A stretch of 47,112 nt of DNA from Nemertoderma westbladi (GCA_032718475.1 JAUCBJ010006698.1:1-47112); one strand, 5' to 3'. Counted from the stretch's first letter, positions 9,093-19,536 are shown. Numbers and translations are program-made. Notes: a model not told the origin generated them from the sequence alone.

Positions 9093-12000
9093 GTGACCAA
9101 CTGGCTCGCAATTACATTCTTCTCGTTTGTAAGTTCCCGATCATACACCGGGTTCGCTAAACGTCACAAACTAGCCATCGCTATCATTTCCCACAAGATT
9201 CTCTACCTATTTATGTCATTATTGATATTTTGGTGGACAGGATTGATGTTCAAAATTGGAAGTTTTTATACTTACGGATCAGGTAAATATTCGCGGTAAA
9301 CAATGTATATTGGCAAATAAAGTTGAACTATGTCCGTAACTACAGTATGTCCGATTACTACTACTACTAGGTCGAGCGAACTCGGACAGTGGAAATGAGA
9401 TCCTTCCAGGCTTCCCGATTCTCCATAGTTGTCGCAATTTCGTTTCTCTCAAGTTCAGTATCCCTTTCAAGTTGATCTATATATGTTATGGCCGGTCGTC
9501 CACGACTACGCTTTCTATGAGTTGGTTGCCAGAAAAGTAGATCTGGTATGACCTCGTCTTTACTTCGCCAGCAGTGCCCACTGAATCTTAATCTGCGTTC
9601 ACGGAGGGTGGTTGATACAGGTGGTATTGTACCATAAAGCTCGGCGTTTGTCATGTGTTGTCTCCAGCTGATGTTTAGGGCTGCCTTAGTAGTCTTGTGT
9701 AGCAACCATCAATTCGTTGTTGAAGTGATTTAGTCAGTGTCCAGGTCTCACCCCCGTATAAAAATACACTTTCCACTGTGGCTCGAAAGAACTTAGTCTT
9801 CAGGTGCCTGGAGAGATCTGCTGATGCCATCAATGATGCTGACGACAGCAGGCAATCATCCCAGGCATGGAAATCGATCAATCTGCTTACTGGGCGGAAA
9901 AGCCAACCAACCACCAAGGTTAAGGCTGAATCACCAGCCGATCGCCTCAATGGTTGGAAAGCCCACTTTGAAAAGCTCCTCAATAATGACAGGGTATTGC
10001 CTGATAACTTTATAGAAGTAAAAGTGTCTGAGTCTGTACTCCCAGATATTCCCATTGGCGATATCTCCTTTGCAGAAGTGAAGGCTGCTGCAAAGAGCAT
10101 TAAGACCAATCGTGCCAGTGGAGTAGATGGTGTTCCCCCTGAGGTCTTTAAAATACCTGAGTGTTTAAAGCTCATCTATCCCATCATAGTAGACATGTAC
10201 CGTACAACAAGAGTCCCACAAGAAATGAAAACAAATAAGTTGGTGCCAGTTCCCAAGAAGGGCAACCTAACACTCTATGGTTCTTTTCGGGGAATCTCAT
10301 TGATCTCGATTGCTGCAAAGCTATACAATAGGATTCTATTAAATCGCATCAGGGATCCCATTGAGAGACTGCTCCGTGGAAATCAGAATGGGTTCCGTAA
10401 AGGTCGTGGGACCATGGAGCCCATTTTGGCACTTAGAAGGATAATTGAAGAATTATCAAAAAAGAAAGACAGGCATCTGGCTGTTATCTTTGTTGACTTC
10501 TTCAAGGTTCAGTTCAAGGTTCAAGGATTCAGTCTCTCGGTCACGTATGTTCAGCATACTTTCATTATATGGGATTCCTAATGAAATTATTGCAGCAATC
10601 AGATCAGTATACGATGGTTCGACAACATTTGTGTCTACTGTTGACGGTGACACAGAACCATTTGAAGTGATATGGGGCGTCCTCCAAGGAGACACACTTG
10701 CACCATTCTTGTTCATTATTGTGGTTGACTATGTTCTACGCATGTCCTTAGATCATCATAATGATGATGGGGTGATGATAACTCCACCTACTGGCTCCAG
10801 AAGTCGAGGAAATCCTGCCAAGTACCTAACTGATCTAGACTTTGCTGATGACTTAGGAGTACTCTCAGAATCATTAGAGGGAGCCCAACGGCTCCTCAGC
10901 TCATTAGAACATGCTGCTTCTAGTGTTGGTCTTTTTATTAACTCCAGAAAGACCAAAATTCTGACAGTTAACTTTGAAAGTCCCCAGCAAGTCTCTGATC
11001 GGATGAGCATAAGCTCAAAGGATGGTATGCTTGAGCATGTGGACGACTTCTGTTACCTGGGATCATGGATCCGGAAGTCAGGTGGAGGACCTTCGAATAC
11101 GTAAGGGAAAGGCATGGGCAGCCTTGAATAGGCTTTCCAGGATTTGGAAGTCACCTAAAATTAATCGGAAACTTACGGTCCGATTATTTAGAGCAGCAGT
11201 AGTTCCAGTACTCCTCTACAGGAGTCCATGCTGGGCTCTAACTGCTGAGGACACCAAATCTCTGGATGGCACATTCACAAGAATGCTACGCCGGGTTCAT
11301 TGTGTCAAGTACAATGCACACATCTCCAACCAGACACTATATAACATTGGAGGTGTCTCATTGGTTCCCCCAAGCTTGACACTAGAACAAAATCGCCTCC
11401 GCTTTGCAGGACATTGCTTTCGCCGTGAGGACCAGCCAGTGCATAATCTTGTACTTTGGCAGCCTCATGGAGTGAATAAGCATGGTGGACAGCCCATGAC
11501 TTTCTTGAGACTCATCTTAAAGGACATTGGCCTTAAAGATGCGGATGATCTAGCAAATGTCATGGGTGATAGGGAGTTGTGGCGGTGCAATTTTGTTGAC
11601 AAGCCGGCACAGCATTCTTAAAAATGCAGCTGCAATGCAGCATGCCGATCCTAGTAGTAGTAGTAGGAGAGATCTGATTTCCAGATGGTATCCATATTTG
11701 ATAGAGCTACCCAAGCCTTTGCTTTCCTAACATCTATGTCCTTTTTGCTACTCTCTATCCATGATCCAAGGTACTAGAAGTTATCGACCTTCCTTAGTTG
11801 ATTATTGTCAATGGTTGTCAAGTTTCCATCAACATTAAAGGTCATAAATTCGGTCTTGGTAGCATTTATACAGTATGCAATCCAACCTCCTTAGCAGCCC
11901 TCTCCACTTTATTTAGTAGAAGCTGTGCATCTGCTAGCGTATTAGAGAGCAGGGCGATGTCATCCGCAAAGTCGGTGTCTGTGACTGTAGTTGCCGGATA

Positions 12001-14240
12001 TCTACTACTTCTGCGTTCTTGAAGTGTGAATCCCAGATCTTCACCCTTTGTGGCCGTCCTCATTGCGTAATCGAGCACAATTACAAACAGCAATGGTGCT
12101 AATGTGTCACCTTGCAGTACGCCAGCCAGGATTGAGAAAAACTCAGTTTTACCATCTGGTGAGAGTACCTGCGCTTCTGTGTCACAATATAACAATCCAA
12201 TGCCAGCAACAATTACTTCTGGTATTCCATAAGCTCTTAGGATTTCAAGCATTTTACCTCTATGGATGGAGTCGAATGCCTTCTTGAAGTCCACAAAAAT
12301 CATGACTGCGGGGAGATTCTTTGACTTAATTCCTTCAATCAGTCTCCGTAGTGCAAGTATCTGAGCTATTGTTGATCTACTTGGTCGAAATCCGTTTTGG
12401 CTCTTACGCAGTAATTTCTCTATGTGAGGCCTAATCCTATATAGAATCATGTTATTGTATATTACAGCTGTTTTATTGTATCGTTCTATTGTAGTATGTA
12501 CGAATATGGCCGAAACGATGTCCGAATATCTGTTTCTGTTAATATGTATAAAAACGGTTCCATATTCGAAACAGAGAAGGGCAACTACAATTGAAACTAA
12601 TAATAGATAAATAAAATCTTAATCATAATCTTCAGATTTTTGGCGAATAACCTAAAAGGTTATTCATCACACAGTCTAACAGACGGTAGATTTTATTATA
12701 ACAAATCTTATAGTCTGGGGGAAACAATGTATGATGGTACATCTCGTTGTTATGTGTTAGGGCTATTACTGCCGTGCAATGTAAAAAGACCGCAAGTCAC
12801 AAAAAGTAATTTCGAGTAAAACGCAAATTAGTGTTTGCCTTCAGATTTTTGGTTTAAAATGTCCGTTAAGTACTAATTTTTTAATACACTACGCAATTGG
12901 GGGTGGAAAATTAGTTAATTTTGTTAAGAATGCTTTTGTGGTTTACTAAAATATAAGGTTGGGTGGCCGAGCGGTCTAAGGCGCTGGTTTAAGGCACCAG
13001 TCTCATTGAGGCGTGGGTTCGAATCCCACCCCAGCCAGGACTTTTTGCATCTTTCATCATGCATCATTCATAGGAATTATTACTGAAAATGCTTTTGTGG
13101 TTTACTAAAATATAAGGTTGGGTGGCCGAGCGGTCTAAGGCGCTGGTTTAAGGCACCAGTCTCATTGAGGCGTGGGTTCTAATCCCACCCCAGCCAGGAC
13201 TTTTTGCATCTTTCATCATGCATCATTCATAGGAATTATTACTGAAATAAGAGTTCGAGTTAAAATCACGCTCGTAGTCTTCCTATGAAGCAGATATTGA
13301 TATCGCTACAGCCAACATACATTCTGCTAAGAAAATGTAACGGGTTTATTTCCTTTTAAAATTGTATGTTACACAGTATTGTCGACGGAGAGACAAGGAT
13401 TGTAGAACCAGATCGTGCACAGCTGATCAGTTCAACAATGTCAGTATGGCCGGAATGTCTGCACGATGCAGGGCAATAATTATCGGTCATTATAGTATCA
13501 AGATCGTACAATGAAAGCCTCGTTTTGTAAGTGAGCATTGTACACAGTATTGTATTCGTATTCCATGAGCAATGCGCAATATCCTGGCCTGTAATGTACC
13601 GTGAATTTTGAGGTAGAGCAGAAAGAAAGAGCTGGAGTAAGAGTGAATCTTTCTTAGTGAACTTGCTTGCAAGCCTTTGGGTTGACTCCGTTTCGGTGTT
13701 TCGTTTTACGATCACCATTTTTTTTTTACTTTAGAATAATTGACATGATTTTGTTATGTTTCCTTAGAATGGATAGCCGGGACGGGTGACGACCGCCAAC
13801 AGGAATTTGTAAGAGACCGATTATTCCCCAAGATGGTGGCGTGTGAAGTGAAAATGTACGGAGCATCAGGTTTGGAACAAGAGCGTTTAATGTGTGTCCT
13901 CGCTCCCAACGTTATCAACCAGTACCTATTCCTCCTCCAATGGTTTGCTAATGTATTCGTCATCTTTACCAACATTATCAGCGCTATCATCGCCCCGTTT
14001 TCCTACTGCAGCTGTAACTTCGCCTACCGCAAGTTTCTCAAAGTGTCGCTTCTCGATAACCACAGGACCTATCAACGTTTATTCGAACGTGTTGGAACTT
14101 CGGGTCGTACTATTCTTATACTCTTAGCAACTCACACCAAACCGAGAGTTATGGAGGATATTATGCTGAAACTGTCAAAGAAAATGAAGAACGAACATTT
14201 ATTTATCGAGGAAGGAGATCACAAAGAAGACTGCCTGTAA
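9093..14240 (+). CDS. Innexin-like gap-junction/hemichannel protein, two 3' exons
   Basis: Exon A is 9093-9282 and the terminal exon is 13768-14240 (stop at 14238-14240). Acceptors are TTTAG and CCTTAG, the donor is CAG|gtaaat, and the join makes a Glu codon. The product reads from a hydrophobic segment (KILYLFMSLLIFWWTGLMF) through FPKMVACEVKMYG and CVLAPNVINQYLFLLQWF to a last membrane segment and a cytoplasmic tail ending EDCL. The spacing FPk...C...(Q)..CVL..N......W matches the second extracellular loop and fourth membrane span of innexins, with the loop cysteines conserved. Innexins form gap junctions and hemichannels in the plasma membrane. Exons for the first two membrane spans were not found, so the 5' part probably lies left of the window, across the antisense BEL/Pao insertion. 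Family call from visible motifs only. Confidence 0.72.
9355..12471 (-). mobile_element. LINE-A copy 1 (non-LTR retrotransposon), 5'-truncated and split by LINE-B
   Basis: Two minus-strand blocks, 12471-11666 and 9820-9355, join when the LINE-B insert is removed. The first encodes reverse transcriptase (MIFVDFKKAFDSIHRGK, GVLQGDTLAPLLF, and the catalytic DTDFADDIALL). The second encodes the C-terminal tail (SWRQHMTNAELYGTIPPVS, RRLRFSGHCWR, GRPAITYIDQLERDTEL). The 3' end is a (TAG)n run after GTTCGCTCGACC. The element starts inside the reverse transcriptase region. Frames are broken by short shifts, so it is dead. Clade not assigned. Confidence 0.9.
9821..11665 (+). mobile_element. LINE-B copy 1, inserted in LINE-A
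   Basis: A 5'-truncated non-LTR element flanked by the 11-bp target duplication GGAGAGATCTG (9810-9820 and 11666-11676). It encodes a pre-RT region (AWKSINLLTGRK...WKAHFEKLLNN), reverse transcriptase (ASGVDGVPPEVFK, GVLQGDTLAPFLF, catalytic LDFADDLGVL) and the tail LYNIGGVSLVPPS, RLRFAGHCFR. Coding is spread over three frames: a short internal duplication near 10507-10530 and one extra base near 11088 shift it. The 3' end is CCTAGTAGTAGTAG. LINE-B is younger than LINE-A here. Confidence 0.92.
12472..12929. other. Intron DNA without recognised features
   Basis: AT-rich intron sequence of the innexin-like gene between LINE-A and the tRNA duplication. No exon, RNA gene or clear repeat seen. Confidence 0.5.
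12957..13037 (+). tRNA. tRNA-Leu (anticodon AAG), copy 1
   Basis: 81 nt. The acceptor stem GGTTGGG pairs with CCCAGCC (one G-T pair), with A as discriminator. The anticodon stem CTGGT/ACCAG encloses loop TTAAGGC, giving anticodon AAG, which reads CUU Leu codons. The T arm is GTGGG-TTCGAAT-CCCAC. The long variable arm is typical of class II tRNA-Leu. A T5 run follows at once as the Pol III terminator. It sits in the same orientation inside the intron of the innexin-like gene. Confidence 0.95.
13116..13196 (+). tRNA. tRNA-Leu (anticodon AAG), copy 2, altered B box
   Basis: Same sequence as the first copy, 159 bp upstream, except that the T loop reads TTCTAAT instead of TTCGAAT. The change is at position 57, normally a purine, and falls in the internal promoter B box. 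Stems are unaffected. It could still fold, but transcription by Pol III may be weaker. Confidence 0.88.
13248..13767. other. End of the innexin-like gene intron
   Basis: AT-rich sequence between the tRNA duplication and the acceptor CCTTAG at 13767. The reading frames present have no recognisable product. Confidence 0.5.
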
Positions 14241-14693
14241 AGCTTTATTCTGTTATCCATGTTATCCATGTTATTATGCATACATATGTACTGTAGGCCT
14301 TATATATACCGTAGCTGTGGTGGGTAATATATTAATTTATCTTCTAACTTAAAATTGATTATGATAAAATTAGCATGTTATCCGTTAAAAAAACATTTTA
14401 TTACTTATATTCTATTCCGAATATTATTTTGACGTCAAGAAGAAATTCTTGAATTGGTTCTTGTGGGTTATTTTTATATCAATCGAAGCAAAAAAAATCA
14501 AGAGTAAAGTCAAAAACCTTTGATGAAAGAGTCGATTCTAGTTGCTATGGAAAAATTGTTGCTAAATATGTTTGCATTTTCTGGTATTTATGCATACTCG
14601 TACTAGCAGACACACCACATACACAGTGTCTACCGATACTATACAGTATGGAAGCAAAATGTAAAGGTATCCGTGGCAACACGAGGATCGCCT
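14241..14693. other. Intergenic DNA after the innexin-like gene
   Basis: 3' flank of the innexin-like gene, AT-rich. No gene seen. One CRE-like TGACGTCA lies near 14431. The TIR element starts at its right end. Confidence 0.45.
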
Positions 14694-17053
14694 GCCGGTG
14701 TACAAGGCTGAGATAACTCCCTCTTGAAATGACTCCCCAGTTATCTCAGCCTACCCTGAGAACACTCCCCAGTTATCTCAGCCTACCCTGAGAACAATCC
14801 CCAGTTATCTCAGCCTACCCTGAGAACAATCCCCAGTTATCTCAGCCTACCCTGAGAACACTCCCCAGTTATCTCAGCCTACCCTGAGAACAATCCCCAG
14901 TTATCTCAGCCTACCCTGAGAACACTCCCCAGTTATCTCAGCCTACCCTGAGAACACTCCCCAGTTATCTCAGCCTACCATGAGAACACTCCCCAGTTAT
15001 CTCAGCCTACCCTGAGAACACCCAGTTATCTCAGCCTACCCTAAGAACACTCCCCAGTTATCTCAGCCTACCCTGAGAACACTCCCCAGTTATCTCAGCC
15101 TACCCTGAGAACACCCAGTTATCTCAGCCTACCCTGAGAACACACCCCAGTTATCTCAGCCTACCCTCAGAACACCCAGTTATCTCATCCTACCCTGAGA
15201 ACACTCCCCAGTTATCTCAGCCTACCCTGAGAACACTCCCAAGTTATCTCAGCCTACCCTGAGAACACTCCCCAGTTATCTCAGCCTACCCTGAGAACAC
15301 TCCCCAGTTATCTCAGCCTACCCTGAGAACACTCCTCAGTTATCTCAGCCTACCCTGAGAACACTCCCCAGTTATCTCAGCCTACCCTGAGAACACTCCC
15401 CAGTTATCTCAGCCTACCCTGAGAACACTCCCCAGTTATCTCAGCCTACCCTGAGAACACCCAGTTATCTCAGCCTTCCCTGAGAACACCCAGTTATCTC
15501 AGCCTACCCTGAGAACACCCAGTTATCTCAGCCTACCCTGAGAACACTCCCCAGTTATCTCAGCCTACCCTCAGAACACCCAGTTATCTCAGCCTACCCT
15601 GAGAACACTCCCCAGTTATCTCAGCCTACCCTGAGAACACTCCCCAGTTATCTCAGCCTACCCTGAGAACACTCCCCAGTTATCTCAGCCTACCCTGAGA
15701 ACACTCCCCAGTTATCTCAGCCTACCCTGAGAGCACTCCCCAGTTATCTCAGCCTACCCTGAGAACACTCCCCAGTTATCTCAGCCTACCCTGAGAACAC
15801 TCCCCAGTTATCTCAGCCTACCCTGAGAACACTCCCCAGTTATCTCAGCCTACCCTGAGAACACTCCCCAGTTATCTCAGCCTACCCTGAGAACACTCCC
15901 CAGTTATCTCAGCCTACCCTGAGAACACTCCCCAGTTATCTCAGCCTACCCTGAAAACACTCCCCAGTTATCTCAGCCTACCCTGAGAACACTCCCCAGT
16001 TATCTCAGCCTACCCTGAGAACACTCCCCAGTTATCTCAGCCTACCCTGAGAACACTCCCCAGTTATCTCAGCCTACCCTGAGAACACTCCCCAGTTATC
16101 TCAGCCTACCCTGAGAACACTCCCCAGTTATCTCAGCCTACCATGAGAACACTCCCCAGTTATATCAGCCTACCCTGAGAACACTCCCCAGTTATCCCAG
16201 CCTACCCTGAGAACACTCCCCAGTTATCTCAGCCACCATGAGAACACTCCCCAGTTATCTCAGCCACCATGAGAACACTCCCCAGTTATCTCAGCCTACC
16301 CTGAGAACAATCCCCAGTTATCTCAGCCTACCCTGAGAACACTCCCCAGTTATCTCAGCCACCATGAGAACACTCCCCAGTTATCTCAGCCTACCCTGAG
16401 AACAATCCCCAGTTATCTCAGCCTACCCTGAGAACACTCCCCAGTTATCTCAGCCACCATGAGAACACTCCCCAGTTATCTCAGCCTACCCTGAGAACAA
16501 TCCCCAGTTATCTCAGCCTACCCTGAGAACACTCCCCAGTTATCTCAGCCACCATGAGAACACTCCCCAGTTATCTCAGCCTACCCTGAGAACAATCCCC
16601 AGTTATCTCAGCCTACCCTGAGAACACTCCCCAGTTATCTCAGCCACCATGAGAACACTCCCCAGTTATCTCAGCCTACCCTGAGAACAATCCCCAGTTA
16701 TCTCAGCCTACCCTGAGAACACTCCCCAGTTATCTCAGCCTACCCTGAGAACACTCCCCAGTTATCTCAGCCTACCCTGAGAACACTCCCCTTAGGCTGA
16801 GATGACTCCCCTAAGTGAGTTATAATTCACATCCGTCCGTACCTGTGTTATTTTCGTATATTGGAAAAATAAACTGTAACCTATGTTATTGAGATATCGC
16901 TTATTGTTTTGGTTAGAAAAACCCGCCATTGTAACCTGCTCCTTTCCGTTAATTAAGAAATCTAGGGAGAAAACTGGGGAGTGTTCTCAGCCTAGGCTGA
17001 GAAGACTGGGGAGTAATATTTGGTGGGGAGTTATCGCAGCCTCTTACACCGGT
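14694..17053. mobile_element. Non-coding TIR element with an expanded internal satellite
   Basis: Terminal inverted repeats of 27 bp: the left (14695-14721) begins CCGGTGTACAAGGCTGAGAT and the right (17026-17052), reverse-complemented, begins CCGGTGTAAGAGGCTGCGAT; 24 of 27 positions match. Between them are a 32-bp satellite (14731-16792), then a unique core (about 16850-16980) containing CTGTAACCT, TTATTGTTTTGGTTA and GTAACCTGCTCCTTTCC, also found in the MITEs at 29518 and 38221. A perfect 20-bp palindrome, TTCTCAGCCTAGGCTGAGAA, lies at 16984-17003. No clear target duplication and no coding capacity. Confidence 0.75.
14731..16792. repeat. 32-bp satellite, about 65 copies, with a higher-order pattern
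   Basis: The main unit is CTCCCCAGTTATCTCAGCCT followed by ACCCTGAGAACA, 32 bp. Shorter variants lack CTC (29 bp) or read CCACCATG (31 bp). From about 16240 to 16740 units repeat as a trio (AACAAT, AACACT and CCACCATG types), a 95-bp higher-order repeat present about five times. Each unit can fold as a hairpin with stem TCTCAG/CTGAGA. Copies are nearly identical, with no unique spacers. Confidence 0.95.
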
Positions 17054-17511
17054 TAGGTTTATTGCGAGAATGCGGCGGTAAGCGAAATTGTAATTTTGTT
17101 TAATAAAGTTTAGTATAATTATATTATATTACATGAAAATCTAATAGCTTTTTATTTAACGAAATGGCCTCTTGATGTACAAATTAACCTCACTCGCTGA
17201 GGTTTACTAGTAAAACTATACATCTCGGGTCCTTAGAATATCAAGAATTATTCTTCTAGTAAATTTATTGGCTGTGCAATAGGTTGTTTTATCGAATCAG
17301 ATACTTTTAACTTTAATCTGTTCTTCAATTGGAGGGAAATTTGAAAATTCCTGAGGTCGTAGTTATTCTTAGTTTAGATATCAGAGTCTGATTTGTAAAT
17401 TTAGTTACAAAGTAAAAATGTTCCTGTGTCCTGCGTGGGTATGTTGCATGGATTGCCTACCCAAACCCAACTCGTTATCCTAATCACTTCATCGCAATTA
17501 GATATCAGGAT
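17054..17511. other. Upstream region of the FTSJ1-like gene
   Basis: AT-rich 5' flank with no gene. It includes a small perfect hairpin, AACCTCA-ctcgc-TGAGGTT, at about 17187-17205. No clear TATA box or other promoter element could be assigned. Confidence 0.4.
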
Positions 17512-18729
17512 ATGGGAAAGTCATCTAAAGATAAACGTGATATTTACTACCGATTAGCTAAAGAGGAGGGCTGGAGGGCGCGTTCAGCTTATAAACTAAT
17601 ACAAATCGATCAGGAATTCAAAATATTCCAAGGCGTTAAGAAAGCGGTGGATCTTTGCGCCGCGCCGGGATCATGGAGTCAAGTTCTATCGAAACTATTA
17701 TGGAAACCGAATCCGGATGACCCCGAAGTGAAACTCGTTTCGGTTGACCTCCAGCAGATGGCCCCTCTACCAGGGGTCATTCAGCTGCAAGGCGACATCA
17801 CGAAAACCTCGACGGCCCTCGCCATTGTGGAACACTTTACCGGCTGTCTGGCGGATTTGGTCGTATGCGACGGCGCTCCTGACGTCACAGGTCTCCACGA
17901 CATGGACGAGTTTATCCAATCGCAGCTACTCCTCTCCGCCTTCAATATAACCGCCCATGTTCTACGTAAAGGCGGCACTTTCATTGCGAAAATATTCCGA
18001 GGAGTTGAAACGAGTTTACTTTACTCCCAACTGAAACTTTTCTTCCCTTCGGTTAGTATCGCTAAACCGCGCAGTAGTCGGACTTCTTCGATCGAGGCGT
18101 TCGTCGTCTGTCGGGACTTCCAGCCTCCCGAGGGCTTCGTTCCCACGATGGACAACCCCTTCCTTACCGGATTCATCGAGCCGCCACCCGCCGACGCGAG
18201 CTACTCAAGGCGCGTGGTTATCCCGTTCGTAGCGTGTGGGGATCTCTCCGGGTTTGACTCGGATCGGAATTACCCCCTCGGAGCCGGATATTCGCGGAGG
18301 GAACCCACTCAGACACCCATTCGGCCGCCCTATGAGACCGCCTGTCATTTAAAGAAACAAGATTTACTTTCTAAGGTCCCCAGACAGGAGAAGAGGTCTA
18401 GTGCAGAGTTGGTTCCCAGGACTGGTGGGTTACCGTCTGGTATTGATTCGGGTCTGGGGACCGGTGGGTTACCTTCTGGTATTGAGTCGGGTCTGGGGAC
18501 CGGTGGGTTACTGTCTGGTATTGAGTCGGGTCTGGGAAGCGGTGGGTTACCGTCTGATATTGAGTCGGGTGTGGGGACCGGTGGGTTACCGTCTGGTATT
18601 GAGTCGGATCTGGGGACTGGTGGGTTACCGTCTGGTATTGAGACGAGTCTGGGGACTGGTGGGTTGACCTCTTTAACAGACACAACTTCGGTTACTCACG
18701 ATTTATCAACTAGATTGACTTTGGATTAA
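17512..18729 (+). CDS. ftsj1: FTSJ1/TRM7-type tRNA 2'-O-methyltransferase
   Basis: 405 residues, single exon, from the ATG in GGATATGGGAAAG. Residues 1-200 closely resemble animal FTSJ1: start [23 protein letters not shown]-binding motif [11 protein letters not shown] (47-57), [14 protein letters not shown] (118-130), AKIFRG and [15 protein letters not shown]. The catalytic tetrad of the RrmJ/FtsJ fold is present as K28, D120, K160 and E195. The enzyme methylates ribose at positions 32 and 34 of certain tRNAs, with partner subunits THADA (Trm732) and WDR6 (Trm734), in the cytoplasm. The conserved [19 protein letters not shown] segment (about 238-258) is kept. After residue 303 the tail is a tandem 13-residue Gly/Leu/Ser repeat not expected in this family. 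Lack of introns suggests a retrogene or intron loss, but the frame is intact. Confidence 0.96.
   Translation: MGKSSKDKRDIYYRLAKEEGWRARSAYKLIQIDQEFKIFQGVKKAVDLCAAPGSWSQVLSKLLWKPNPDDPEVKLVSVDLQQMAPLPGVIQLQGDITKTSTALAIVEHFTGCLADLVVCDGAPDVTGLHDMDEFIQSQLLLSAFNITAHVLRKGGTFIAKIFRGVETSLLYSQLKLFFPSVSIAKPRSSRTSSIEAFVVCRDFQPPEGFVPTMDNPFLTGFIEPPPADASYSRRVVIPFVACGDLSGFDSDRNYPLGAGYSRREPTQTPIRPPYETACHLKKQDLLSKVPRQEKRSSAELVPRTGGLPSGIDSGLGTGGLPSGIESGLGTGGLLSGIESGLGSGGLPSDIESGVGTGGLPSGIESDLGTGGLPSGIETSLGTGGLTSLTDTTSVTHDLSTRLTLD
18415..18665 (+). repeat. In-frame 39-bp coding minisatellite in the methyltransferase gene
   Basis: About six copies of a 39-bp unit encoding [13 protein letters not shown], with small variants such as [13 protein letters not shown]. 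All units keep the frame, and the gene ends 20 residues later. The repeat also opens long false frames on the other strand. Confidence 0.95.
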
Positions 18730-18861
18730 TATGCCCAACTCCTGTATAACCAATACAACCAACCAATATAACCAATACTTAGTAGCGCACTATTGGTTTA
18801 TTGTGGGTTGTTGATACTAATACTACTAGGTCGAGCGAGCTCGGACGGGTTTTTAATACCT

Positions 18862-18945
18862 CGGTGTAATTGTGTGGTGATCTCGTACATCTCATATTGT
18901 ACAGCATGGAAAGACCGAGTTCGAATCCGGCCAACAGGCGGTCGT
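18862..18945 (+). other. tRNA-like relic (possible SINE head)
   Basis: A good B-box match, GAGTTCGAATCC, is preceded by an A-box-like GTAATTGTGTGG at a tRNA-like distance. No complete cloverleaf could be drawn. Likely a tRNA-derived SINE fragment or tRNA pseudogene. Confidence 0.35.
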
Positions 18946-19119
18946 TTTATATGTTGCCTACTTGCGCCGAGGAGAGACCACTAACTATATAATCAGATAT
19001 GTTTATGATTATTTAGTAAACTATATAAATTATTGTCATTCCCGGTATGTTGGTTTAACAATAGTTTTGTGGTTAGTGGTGGTCGACTTCCTTCCATTAT
19101 CATTAATAGTCATTATTGT

Positions 19120-19215
19120 AGCATTTAAATTATATGCAATCGAACGTAATCTTAGTAGCACTTTCCACTTTATTCAGTAGAATATGTCATCAGTTAGCGT
19201 ATTAAAAAAGCAGGC
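19120..19215 (-). mobile_element. LINE-A fragment (decayed)
   Basis: CACTTTCCACTTTATTCAGT and TTAGCGTATTA align with the reverse transcriptase 3' part of LINE-A (plus-strand coordinates 11880-11955). Heavily mutated. Confidence 0.65.
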
Positions 19216-19536
19216 TGCATGATTGGATATTGCAAACCTTTTTGGTGGGCGTATTGGTGGACCAAGGGACAGTCCTCAGTGAAAATAGAAATATATGAAT
19301 ATGATATAAATGACGATGAAAAATTACAAATATCATAAATATTATAAATTAAATTAATACTTTTGGTAATTATTTAAAATTAAGATGATACAGAATCACC
19401 AAACTTTCTCACGCATTTCTCAAATTAAACCTTCTTTTATGGATGGATGTGTTAGGAGAATTACACATTTTTGGATGTTGCCATTAATTAATAGAGTCTC
19501 TGATTGCATATCAAAAACAGTCGAAGTGAGTCATTT

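Larger units (their letters stand above)
12930..13247 (+). repeat. 159-bp tandem duplication carrying tRNA-Leu
   Basis: Two adjacent copies of 159 bp, each with the leader TGCTTTTGTGGTTTACTAAA, a tRNA gene and the trailer GGACTTTTTGCATCTTTCAT. The copies are nearly identical, so the duplication is recent. Confidence 0.95.
18730..19536. other. Repeat relics between the methyltransferase gene and the P450 pseudogene
   Basis: No gene. It contains a LINE-A 3' tip (minus strand, 18821-18848, TACTACTAGGTCGAGCGAGC), a tRNA-like relic, and a decayed LINE-A reverse transcriptase fragment; the latter two are listed separately. The remainder is AT-rich. Confidence 0.6.

Noticed and set aside
14731-16792. 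CRISPR-like array
   Set aside because: The units are contiguous copies without unique spacers, and the host is an animal nuclear genome. It is a satellite.
17880-17895. CRE-like TGACGTCA inside the methyltransferase coding region (also near 40667 and 14431)
   Set aside because: The first two lie in coding sequence and all are single 8-mers; no reason to assign control function.
18345-18685. Pro-rich and Trp/Val-rich frames over the methyltransferase tail
   Set aside because: Shadows of the 39-bp coding repeat in other frames.
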